64,000 bases of DNA. Origin: Molanna angustata. Its lineage: Eukaryota > Arthropoda > Insecta > Trichoptera > Molannidae. The translations under genes were made by a program, and so were the position numbers. The first letter of the stretch is position 1. The number at the start of each line of letters is the position of its first letter. The stretch covers positions 4,066,756-4,130,755 of the forward strand of contig OY754990.1 in NCBI GenBank assembly GCA_963576475.1. Direction: 5' to 3'. Positions 11,701-23,700 of the stretch are shown piece after piece. Below the pieces are notes generated by a model. That model was not told the origin of the DNA and ran no database searches. It saw only the letters and a list, made by a program, of their open reading frames with translations.

Positions 11701-14700
11701 TCCATACCATCTAGTTGTTTACATATTCGGGATAGGAAAAAAGGACTGATCTCCACACTATCCTATCTTCTCTTCTTCATCTTTGTCAGCCATCTCTCCA
11801 CTGCTGGATGTAGGCCTCCTTCTATGAACTCCATCTCTCTCTCTGTCTTGTGCTTCCCTCAGCCAACCCCTTTCCCGCAACTGTAATAATATCGTCGACC
11901 TATCTTTTTGTGGTCGCCCTACTGGTCTTTTATTTTCCCACGGTCTCCATTTTAGTATTCTGGGTGTCCACCTCACGGTACCCTGTCTCGAAACATATCC
12001 TATTTTGACTTACATATTGTATAGAAAAAAAAAATCTTATAATATTGAATAATTTGGATTTAAGGGTTTATTGTTTGGTATGTATTCTTCAACTATACAT
12101 ACTATCGCCATCGACAATTAGATCTCATGTATGACATGCAACTGGTAATTATTGGAAAAAAATGTGATATAGTTATCGCTAAACATTTAGAAAAATTACT
12201 TGGATGCACAGAAGACGACCAATTTGGATTTTTTCACAAAATGCCCAAATCATTCCCCTCCAGAAAAATGTTCAAGGAGGATAATTTTTAATATAGAATA
12301 CATAGGTGGGTCGGTGGCAGAGCGGTTAGCGCGCTGGGCTAGTAATCCAGTGGTCGCGAGTTCGAATCCTGCCTCGACCGATTTCGTTCACCTATAGCAC
12401 AAGCATTTATTTGCTTATTTTAGGGAACATAGGAAGATGTATATGTACTTGTTTAACAAGGACGTATTAATTTTTAAAAAAAAAGAAAAAAAATAAAAAA
12501 AAAAAATAGAGAGAATCAAGGTATTTCTCACTTGCTCTATAGCACACAAAATATATTCCATAGAGAGAATCAAAGTATTTCTCACTTGCTCTATAGCGCA
12601 CAAAATATATTCCATAGAGAGAATCATAGTATTTCTCACTTGCTCTATAGCACACAAAATATATTCCATAGAGAGAATCAAAGTATTTCTCACTTGCTCT
12701 ATAGCATACAAAATATATTCCATAGAGAGAATCAAAGTATTTCTCACTTGCTCTATAGCACACAAAATATATTCCATAGAGAGAATCAAAGTATTTCTCA
12801 CTTGCTCTATAGCACACAAAATATATTCCATAGAGAGAATCAAAGTATTTCTCACTTGCTCTATAGCACACAAAATATATTCCATAGAGAGAATCATAGT
12901 ATTTCTCACTTGCTCTATAGCACACAAAATATATTCCATAGAGAGAATCAAAGTATTTCTCACTTGCTCTATAGCACACAAAATATATTCCATAGAGAGA
13001 ATCAAAGTATTTCTCACTTGCTCTATAGGACACAAAATATATTCCATAGAGAGAATCAAAGTATTTCTCACTTGCTCTATAGCACACAAAATATATTCCA
13101 TAGAGAGAATCAAAGTATTTCTCACTTGCTCTATAGCACACAAAATCTGTCTGTCCCCCACATGCGCAGCGTCAATATAGTTTTTTGGCACCGAGGCTTT
13201 ATAATAAAATAATGATGGATATTGAACAAAACATATCGCATGATGGGAAAAATTTCAAAGACCTCGTTACTCGTAGGCTGAAGCAGATTGTTAGAGAAGG
13301 CTTTGCCTCGGTACTCTTAGATTTTTTGTTATAGAGGTTTTAGAGTTTTTCATCCTGGTTGTCGATGCTCTAAGTGAACGGAATATGTATAAAAAAAATA
13401 AAACAAATCATATGATCGCAGAGTAGCCATAGTAAATCTAAACTAGTACTGCCAAAACTAAACTAGAACAGACTGTGTCTAGCGAGGCAGTCAAATTTCC
13501 AAATGTGTGGGAAAAGAAAAAACAAAATAATAATAATTGTAAAATTGTAATTAGGTATAATCTAAATTGTATTTTGTTCCTTTGTTGGAAATATACTATT
13601 CATTCATTCATTCATTCATTCATTCACTCTTCTTGTCAGTTTGGAATCCACAATACTTAGTGTATAATGATCAGATCAAATTGAAAGAGTACAAAATAAA
13701 GGTTTCTTAGACATTTAGATTATAAAACAAATATACATTGTTCCGACTATTCTGCTCACTGTAAACATTATAATATGCTCCATCCACTACAAAAACAATT
13801 AAATTTTCGCAATTAAATTTTCGTAATAGACTACATTTCTCTAACTATCCTCAAGCTCTTAAACACCACAACACAAAACAACTGGAGACACGCAGATCAA
13901 TCCATGATATTTGTTTTCTATATAAAATTATTAACGGTCTGATCGACAGCGCACCCCTTCTAAGCACACTCCGTTTTTACTGTCCACTTAGAAGAAATAG
14001 AAACCAGTCTCTCTTTTATATAGAACCTTCTAAAACTAACTATATGCTAAATTCTTATATTAATAGAGCTTGTACTGGGTACAATAGAAATTGTTTGAGC
14101 GTTCCGGAGTTGGATATGTTTGCTTCAAGTTTTTATGTATTCAAAAAAAATATTGTGAATTTGTCGGATGTTTAATCTGTGCTCTGTTTTATTGTGCGCA
14201 TCTTTAACTCTTTAATAGTGCCCCTTTAACATTAACTTTAACTTAATTTTAATTTACTATTCTTCATACATTGAGACACGTGAGGCAAATCATAATATGA
14301 GTTTCTAGTGGTCAATGCTTCCCCCCACTCCCCTTCCTACCTCTCTCCTTTCCCATCCTGTCTTCATAATCCAACTGTCGATTTGTTCAGGAGAACTTTG
14401 TTCTCTTAACATATCGACAATGTATCAAGCCAGAATACGCGAGAATTGTATGGAGAGGTCTACTTTTTTCACGGCTTTTCCATCTTTGAAGTCAAAAAAC
14501 ACCAACTTAGAGGCTTCGCAGCATATATGTTCCATACACGGATTTACTCAGAATTCGGAGTAGAACATTTCGTGTGTCTGTGTGTGTGTGTGTCTGTGTG
14601 TCTGTGTGTGTGTGTCCCCCCCCTTATAACTTTTGATCCGCTCAATTTACAGAGCCTAAAATTTCAAAATATATAAACAGTTACAGGCCTACAAAACTTT

Positions 14701-17700
14701 TATACTCGGAATTTTGAATTTTTGTTTCAGTCAGGGGTTATCAACTTTTGAATTTTTATTTTATTTTTCCATATATCTCAGAAACCATAAACGCTAGAAC
14801 GCTGAAAATTGGTACAAACACAGACAAATACAAAATCTCAAATTAGTTTTTTCAAAAAAATTCCAGGGTTTCTCAAACATTTTTTATTAAGAAAAATATT
14901 TTTTTTATGATAAATTTATGAGTTTAACTGCCTATATTTCCAAAACTTTTACAATTATCGAAAAAAGCCGAAACACCCCAACTAGATAATTTAATTTTCT
15001 ATAAAAAATATTAACATTGTAGTAGAAGATCTCAATTTTTTTTTAACAATTTTTTTAAAAATTGAATTTAGTGACGACATCGCTTCATACATTTTGTATG
15101 GCAGTCGCCTATACACAATATGTAAGAAGACTTAATAGTTTGATACTTCATCTCCAAACAAACATACATACATACCATCATGCTATTTGCATATTCTGGG
15201 TAGGAAAAAGGATCTTCCTCCATACTATCCTATCTTGACATACATACCTACATATGTTGTATAGAAAACAAAATATCTGAAAATATTCAATAATTTGTAT
15301 CTATGGGTTTATAGTTTGGTACATATTCTTCAACTATACATACTATCGCTATCGACAGTTGGATCTCATGTGTTACATGCAACTAGTTTTTAATAAAATG
15401 TGTATGTACTCAATATATTTAGAATACTATAATTGGCAACATAAAAATTATCTCTGCATATCTGTATAAATCTTTATTGTAATGCTGTTGTATTCTATAA
15501 AATAAAAAAAATAAAAAAATAAATAAATAAAAAAACGTCAATCAATAAGAGACATTATGTATCTGCACAATATTCGAAATTATCGCCGTGTTGACTCCCC
15601 ATATTTACTGGGAAAAATAAATCTAAGAGTTCCTACGTGATTTACCAGAAATAATTATGTCTTCAGTATTCCGGCAGTACGTAATAATTACACAAAAAAA
15701 TTGTTTATCACAAGAGCTTGCTCCAAATTTAATTCACACTATGGAAATATTAACATTTTTTTTAATCTTCAGGAGCATTTAAGTGATGTTTACAAAGCAA
15801 TTTAACTATGTAATAAACTTACTTCTAATGTATGTGTGTGTGTATGCGTTTGTATGTCAATATAATATGTAATTATCCAACTGTCGTTTCGTTCATGAGA
15901 ATTCAATTCTCTTAATGAATCGACATTATTAAGCCAAGATGCGTGTACGAAGGAAAATTTTGTATGGTGTAGTGGACTTTTTGCATGCTAATAACACCAA
16001 CTAGAGGCCTCGCAGCATATATGTTCCCATACATGGATTTACTCAGAATTTGGAGTAGAACATTTTATGTGAGTTTTGTGTGTGTGTCTGTGTGTGTCCC
16101 CCCCCCCCTTATAACTTTTGATCCGCTCAATTTACAGAGCCCAAATTTTCAGAATATACTAGTTGCATGTAACACATGAGATCCAACTGTCGATAGCGAT
16201 AGTATGTATAGTTGAAGAATATGTACCAAACTATAAACCCATAGATACAAATTATTGAATATTTTCAGATATTTTGTTTTCTATACAACATATGTAGGTA
16301 TATATGTCAAGATAGGATAGTATGGAGGAAGATCCTTTTTCCTACCCAGAATATGCAAATAGCATGATGGTAGGGGAGAGCAGGTAGGATTCGTACACAG
16401 GGAGCATTCATACAGTGGTTATATCTACACTATCCAATGCATTTGAGATATTTGCGTTTGTGTGTGTGACTCCCGCTCATACGCATACAGTAATCACGAG
16501 GCGAGGCGACAGTGCTGTCGCCGGCTTCGACGGAGTAAGTCGATACGTGTTTTCGCTCTATGTAAGTATTTTTTATATCCACCTTTGAACACACTTATCT
16601 GTTATAATTTTTGTTTAAATTATAAAAGTAATTTAATATATTGTATGGAGTGATAACTTGGCTTTATATGTAAATAGTTATTTTAGGCTAACTAAAAGAG
16701 TAATTTTTATATTCAATTAATTTGTTGATTTCTTGGGTTGGGGTACATTCGTGCAGTTATGAGTGGGGTACATTCGTACTGTACGAATGCTCCCCATTCC
16801 TAACTGCGTGGCAGTTAAAAGATTGTTCACGAAAAATATTATTGTTACAGAACCATGCCACGAATATATGTGAAAAAGGGGACAAGAACAGGAGAAGTAG
16901 ATGAAGATGCAATGAAGTCTGCGATGAAAGAAGTTTTGGATAAAACTTTATCTATTAGGAAATCCGCACAAAAATATGGCGTCAAACCAACTACCCTTGA
17001 AAGTCGCTTGACAAAATTTCATAAGCAAGCAGCTGCCGAAAATATACCGGTGCGAGTTTTCAGTTCCAAATTTACGTCAAATCAAGTATTTACTATCGAA
17101 GAAGAGACCCTTTTAAATAAGTACATTACACAGTGCTCCAAAATGCACTATGGATTGACGATTGTTCAGGTAAGGAAATTGGCGTACGAGTTTGCAAAAG
17201 CGAATCAACTACATTATCCTTCTAGTTGGGATCATAACAATATGGCAGGAAAGGAATGGTTGGACAGTTATCGCAGGCGTAATAGGAATCTAAGTCTCAG
17301 GAAACCTGAAAATACCAGTGCAGCACGGTCTTTTGCATTCAACAAGACTGCTGTAAATGATTTCTACGAAAACCTTGAAAAGATACTGATAAAATATAAG
17401 TTTACTGCAGACCGAATCTACAATTTCGATGAGTCAGGGATATCAACAGTACTGAGCACACCTATGATTTTGGCTGAAAAAAACCAAAAACAAATTGGTC
17501 AACTTGTTTCGGCAGAGAGGGGTGAACTTGTTACATTTGGAGGAATAATTTCAGCTATTGGTAATACGATTCCGCCACTCTTTATCTTTCCCAGGGTCCA
17601 TTTTAAGGACCACTTTATGGCTGGTGCTCCGGAAGGCAGCCTGGGAGTAGCGACGAAGAGTGGCTGGATTAACTGTGGTATATTTTTGGAGGTGCTGAAA

Positions 17701-20700
17701 CATATCCAGAAGAAATCTTCATGCTCTAAAAATAACCCCATTTTGCTCCTGGTGGATAATCATGAAAGCCATGTCACACTAGAAGCTGTGGACTATGCTC
17801 GTGATAATGGCATTGTTTATCTATCGTTCCCACCACACACAACACATCGTCTCCAACCCTTAGACGTTGGTGTATTTGGACCTTTCAAGGCCAAACATAA
17901 AATAGCTTTTAATGATTGGCATGTGAATAACCCAGGCAAAACCCTCAATATATATAACATTCCAAAACTGGCTAAAGTAGCATATTTTGAATCATTTAAT
18001 GGCAAAAATATAACGAGTGCCTTTGAGAAGACTGGAATTTGGCCATTTAATAAGCTAGCTTTTAACGATGACGATTTTGCACCTGTGAGTGTTTACCATT
18101 CTGGTTCTACTTCATTTCCCGATATTGACATGGAGCAAACTGAAGAAATAACAAATTCTTTATCACCACAGCCATTAGAATCCATGCAAGAATCAACTTC
18201 TACAGCAGGCCAAGATGCCAATGTGTCAGAAATCCTACCTGTAGAAACAGAGCCTATTCAACAAAATCTTCCACGGAGCTTAGCGCCTGCATCTTCATCA
18301 CCTGTAGGATTAATAACTCCAGAAGTAATCCGGCCCTACCCCAGAGTTGACAAAAATGTGTTAAAAAAGTCTAAGAAAGGAAAATTGCCAGGAAAATCAA
18401 GAATATATACAGATACCCCAGAAAAAAATAGACTAGAAGAAATAGAAAAAGCAAAAAAGTTGAAAAAACAAGAGCAAGAGAGGAAACAAAGGGCTAAAGA
18501 GATGAAGCGAGCATTACATTTACTATCAAATACAGATATAACAACCAAAACAAAGAGGCAAAAAAAAACTATAAAGACAGATAGTGAGAATGAAACTGAT
18601 TATGAGGACGAGACTATTATGAGTTTAAGAGAAAGTTCCTGTTCTCCAATCGAAGAGACGTCTGAAGGATCGGATACTGAGAATGAAACTCCAGTTATGT
18701 CAGAAAACATCAAAGAAGAAAGCTTTGTGCTAGTAAAGTTCGAGAAAAAAAGACCGTTTTATATTATGTTGGGCAAGTGCTTAAAAAATATAGTCCTGTT
18801 GAATACCATGTTTCATTTTTAAGGAGGATGCCTCATACCTGCAAATTTGTCTTTCCCACTATCAAAGACGAAGGAACAGTTTCCTTATCAGATGTGGTAT
18901 GTATATTGCCGCCATCAAAATCTGCTTTTACAGCAAGAACAGCCCATATATTTAGCTTCGAAAAAGACCTATCTATATATAATGTTAGATAGCATAACCA
19001 TTAAATACATAAGATGACCTGTTACTCTAATGGTAAATTTTATAATGTTGATTTATTTGTTTTTTTTTTGTTAACAAAAACAATGTTAAAAGTATTATAT
19101 TTTTTTATAACTATGTACACTTGAATTGTTTAATACTATATATTATTTTAATTAGATCCTTTATTAAGAAGTTTTAAGAACTTTAAATACAATAATTGTT
19201 AAATATCCCTACATGAAGGCTTATTCTGTGTTAACTTTGATCTCAATACATGATAATATTACATTGTAAATGGCATTTTATTTGACTGTACGAAGGTTCC
19301 CCACTATGTACGAATGTGCCCCACACTATGTACGAAACTACCCCATGAGTGGGGTAGTTTCGTACGTTTTCCATTTTTTATAAAAGTTACCATAGATTCG
19401 TCATGCTGGTTTGTATCTAAACTACACGTCACTAATATAAAAGCTAGATACGTCGGGTATATATTAGCATTGAAGTTTTTTTAAAATAGCTAATAGTTTC
19501 AATTTTTTTCAACTAAGTGTAAAAAGTGTACGAATCCTACCTGCTCTCCCCTATGTATGTATGTTTGGAGATGAAGTATCAAACTATTAAGTCTTCTTAC
19601 ATATTGTGTATAGGCGACTGCCATACAAAATGTATGAAGCGATGTCGTCACTAAATTCAATTTTTAAAAAAATTGTTAAAAAAAATTGAGATCTTCTACT
19701 ACAATGTTAATATTTTTTATAGAAAATTAAATTATCTAGTTGGGGTGTTTCGGCTTTTTTCGATAATTGTAAAAGTTTTGGAAATATAGGCAGTTAAACT
19801 CATAAATTTATCATAAAAAAAATATTTTTCTTAATAAAAAATGTTTGAGAAACCCTGGAATTTTTTTGAAAAAACTAATTTGAGATTTTGTATTTGTCTA
19901 TGTTTGTACCAATTTTCAGCGTTCTACCGTTTATGGTTTCTGAGATATATGGAAAAATAAAATAAAAATTCAAAAGTTGATAACCCCTGACTGAAACAAA
20001 AATTCAAAATTCCGAGTATAAAAGTTTTGTAGGCCTGTAACTGTTTATATATTCTGAAATTTTAGGCTCTGTAAATTGAGCGGATCAAAAGTTATAAGGG
20101 GGGGACGGACACACACACACAGACACACACACACACACAGACACACGAAATGTTCTACTCCGAATTCTGAGTAAATCCGTGTATGGAACATATATGCTGC
20201 GAAGCCTCTAAGTTGGTGTTTTTTGACTTCAAAGTTGGAAAAGCCGTGAAAAAAGTAGACCTCTCCATACAATTCTCGCGTATTCTGGCTTGATACATTG
20301 TCGATATGTTAAGAGAACAAAGTTCTCCTGAACAAATCGACAGTTGGATAAACAGTTATAGGCCTACAAAACTTTTATACTCAGAATTGTGAATTTTTGT
20401 TTCAGTCAGGGGTTATCAACTTTTGAATTTTTACTTTATTTTTCCATATATCTCAGAAACCATAAAAGCTAGAACGCTGAAAATTGGCATAAAGATAGAC
20501 AAATAAAAAATCAAATTAGTTTTTTTTTTAAATTCCAGGGTTTCTCAAACATTTTTTATTAAGAAAAATATTTTATTTATTATAAATTTATGAGTTTAAC
20601 TGCCTATATTTCCATTTTTTTTAAAAATATCGAAAAAAGCCGAAACACCCCAACTAGATAATTTAATTTTCTATAAAAAATATTAACATTGTATTAGCAC

Positions 20701-23700
20701 ATCTTAAATATTTTTTAATCATTTTTATAAAAATTGAATTTAGTGACGACATTGCTTCATACAATTTGTATGACAATCGCTTACACACAATATCTAAGAA
20801 GACTTAATTGTTTGATACTAATCTCCAAACATACATACATACCATCATGCTGTTTTCATATTCTGGATAGGATCAAAGGACTGACCTCCATACTATCCTA
20901 TATTGACATACATACATACATAGGTACATGTGTTGTATAGAAAATCAAATATCTTAAAATATTAAATAATTTGTATTTATGGGATTATAATTTGGTACTT
21001 ATTCTTCAACTATACATACTATGGCTATCGACAGTTGGATCTCATGTATTACATGCAATCATTCACATGTTTTTGTTAACTTTGTATTAGTGTTACATAT
21101 TCTGGTCCTTATGTGGGTAATTGTCTTATTTAATGTATTTTTGTAATTGTAACTGTTTGTAAACATAAATAAATAAATAAATAAACATCTATCGTAGCTT
21201 TAGCAATTAATAATATAAATTTTATTTCTATTCAGTCTCGTAGCTCCAAGGTGGGTGGTGCCCCCTCCTTGAAGAACTTGGAGGAGTCCGGAGACGAAGG
21301 TTACGACCTCCTTCTCTCACGTCCCAAGTACACTCCACTGAATCTGTATTCCAGCGCTGCGACCAGAGCCCCACTGTATCTGTCTTCGACTCCGGCAGTC
21401 TCCAGGCCCACGGTGCCCGTCCGAAGATATCCCCTGTACTCGAGGGACAACTACAAAAACTATTCCAACCCGGATATTGTCAATTCTAGAGATGCCGGTC
21501 AGTATATTCATTTTTATTTACTTATTTATGTACTTATTGTACGTATAAATAAACGAATGGGTTGTGGCCATCGTTAAACTCCTCACTAACAAGTTACTCT
21601 ACAAAGTTTATATGGAAATAATTTTGTATAGAATGGTTTCATAAATATTTTATTATAAAAATTGATAATTCTTCAATGCCATTTTATGAAAGTGATGTAA
21701 CTTTTTACCAATTTGAAAATAAAAATAACAAATTTCGAGTTTCCTGAGTTTGGGGTCACTTTGAAATATTTGACGGTTAAAAAAATTGAGAAGCACTATT
21801 CAGATATCATTCTAATGGGGTCTAAACGAGTACTAGATCTACGAATTTGCAAAATTTTAAAAGAATCGAATGAGTACTTTAGTCTATAATTGATAAAGTA
21901 AAATAAACACGCCATATATAGCACACATCACACATATACATTGTGATGAAACTTTCACAATACAATCTCAGCATGATACTAGTTGATAATGAACTTAGAC
22001 ATCTCTGTTGAATTATCTATGGTATATAAATTTACATGAAGATATATATCTATGGTCCTAACCTTACTTCCTGTTGTAATGTTGTAATGGCTGTGTGCCT
22101 AGGTTTTTCTGTGTGAATAAATAAAGAAACAAAGTGTCTCAAATAACAAATCTTTTATTTAATATGGTAGCAGAGCGTGGTTTCAAAGAATATAAAAGTC
22201 AACAAGTTCAACAGAAGTGAAAAACGTGAAAAGATTGAATAGATAAAAATGGGTGACATTATCATACCCATATTTGATGGCCAAGACTACAATAATTGGA
22301 AAAAGAGAATGATCATGTACCTAAAATTAAAAGGATGTCAAGAAGCTATACTGACAAAACAAGAAGATGAAAAAAACTTAAAAGCAGTAAATTATATTTA
22401 TAGTGCTATCACAAATAAACAGTTGGAATTTATTGGAGATTTGGATAATGCTTACGAAATCATAAAAAAATTTGACCAAATGTACTGCAAAGAGTCGACG
22501 GCGCTCCAGATAATTTTGAGAAACAAATTGGAGAAGATGAAACTAACAAATTATGAAAATACAACTCTTTTCTACAATGAATTTGAAAAGCACATTAATG
22601 AACTAAAATCTGCAGGGGCGAAGATAAACGAAAAGGAAAAACTCAACTATATTCTAAGAACTATTCCAGAAAGATACAGTTACATTGGAGACTTAATTGA
22701 TGTCCTACCTCGAGAAGATCAAACAGTAGAGTATGTCATAAACAAACTAAAGATGACTGAGCTAAAGGAAGAAAAGGAGACGCCGAATTCAAATGCATAT
22801 ATGGCAAACAAGAAGTATAAAAAGGGCAAGCGTGTCTGCTACAATTGTGGAGGAGCGAACCATTACGCAAGAGACTGCCAAGCTAATGGAGGAAAGAGGC
22901 GAAATGAGCGAACTCATTGTCGGATGAATGCAGAAAACAGTGGAGCTAATGGAGGAGAGAGGCGGAATGAACGAACTCAACATCGGATGAATGCAGAAAC
23001 TAGCAGAGCGTTTCGTAAGGATGGCCCAAATGCATGGAGAGACAGACGAGCATTTAATTTAGAAATCCATGCAACAACCGGAGAACAGCCTGGTAGTAGT
23101 AAGAATAAATTTAAAATAGAATGGTTATTAGATAGTGGATGTACTGACCATGTAATAAACAATGATATTTATTTTAGCAAATGTGTACAGTTAAAAGAAC
23201 CTGTAAATGTTAGAATTGGTGATGGAAAAATATTGAAAGCTACCAAAGTAGGAAGTGTCATAAGTAAATTTTTAGTGTATGGGAGATACGAAGAAATCGA
23301 GATGAAGAATGTATATTATGTAAAAGAAATGGGAAAGAATTTGATTAGCTATGCTAAAGTTACTGATAAATATAAGATCATATCGACAGGAAATAGTTGT
23401 AAGATATATGATAATAATGAGTTATTTGCTATTGCTTGGAAAGAAGGTAGTTTATATAAAATGTTTAGTATGATTGATGATAAGGAAGCTAATGTTACAG
23501 ATAGCGATGAAGGTGTGAAAGGAATGACATTGAAAGAACGATGGCATCGCACATTGGGTCATGTAAACTTTCAGTATTTGAATAAAATATGTAGAGATCA
23601 ATTGTTAGTTGGTGTGCCAGAAAAGTTGGAGTCAACATATATGAAATGTAGAACATGTATTGAGAGCAAAATGCATAATATTCCTTTTGATAACAATAGA

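Larger units (their letters stand above)
16373..19551 (+). mobile_element. pogo/Tigger DNA transposon, nearly intact (3,179 bp)
   Basis: The terminal inverted repeats GGGGAGAGCAGGTAGGATTC / complement are perfect over at least 26 bases and flanked by TA on each side (16371-16372, 19552-19553). The element interrupts the inner Helitron; removing it with one TA restores the Helitron sequence. It encodes the transposase at 16855-18822. GTACGAA/CCCC-type motifs recur near both ends. Confidence 0.92.
16159..20348 (-). mobile_element. Helitron, inner copy in opposite orientation, carrying a pogo transposon
   Basis: On the plus strand it starts CTAGTTGCATGTAACACATG (after A) and ends CGACAGTTGGA (before T). 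Removing it rejoins the outer copy exactly as in the undisturbed copy (AGAATATATAAACAG). Without the pogo insertion it is about 1,009 bp. Confidence 0.88.
15876..21062 (+). mobile_element. Helitron, outer copy, split by an inverted Helitron
   Basis: The 5' part (15876-16158, TCCAACTGTCG after an A) and the remainder (20349-21062) join to one element of about 1 kb. The 3' hairpin CATGTATTACATG is present; the CTAG end is mutated (CAATCAT). Confidence 0.85.

Noticed and set aside
12308..12382. Functional tRNA-Thr gene
   Set aside because: Kept only as tRNA-like: stem mismatches make function doubtful without a covariance-model score.
12507..13145. CRISPR-like array
   Set aside because: Units are contiguous and near identical with no variable spacers; the window is eukaryotic.
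12415..13212. Open frames of more than 220 codons on both strands
   Set aside because: They are created by the 54-bp minisatellite (unit length divisible by three) and have no other sequence support.
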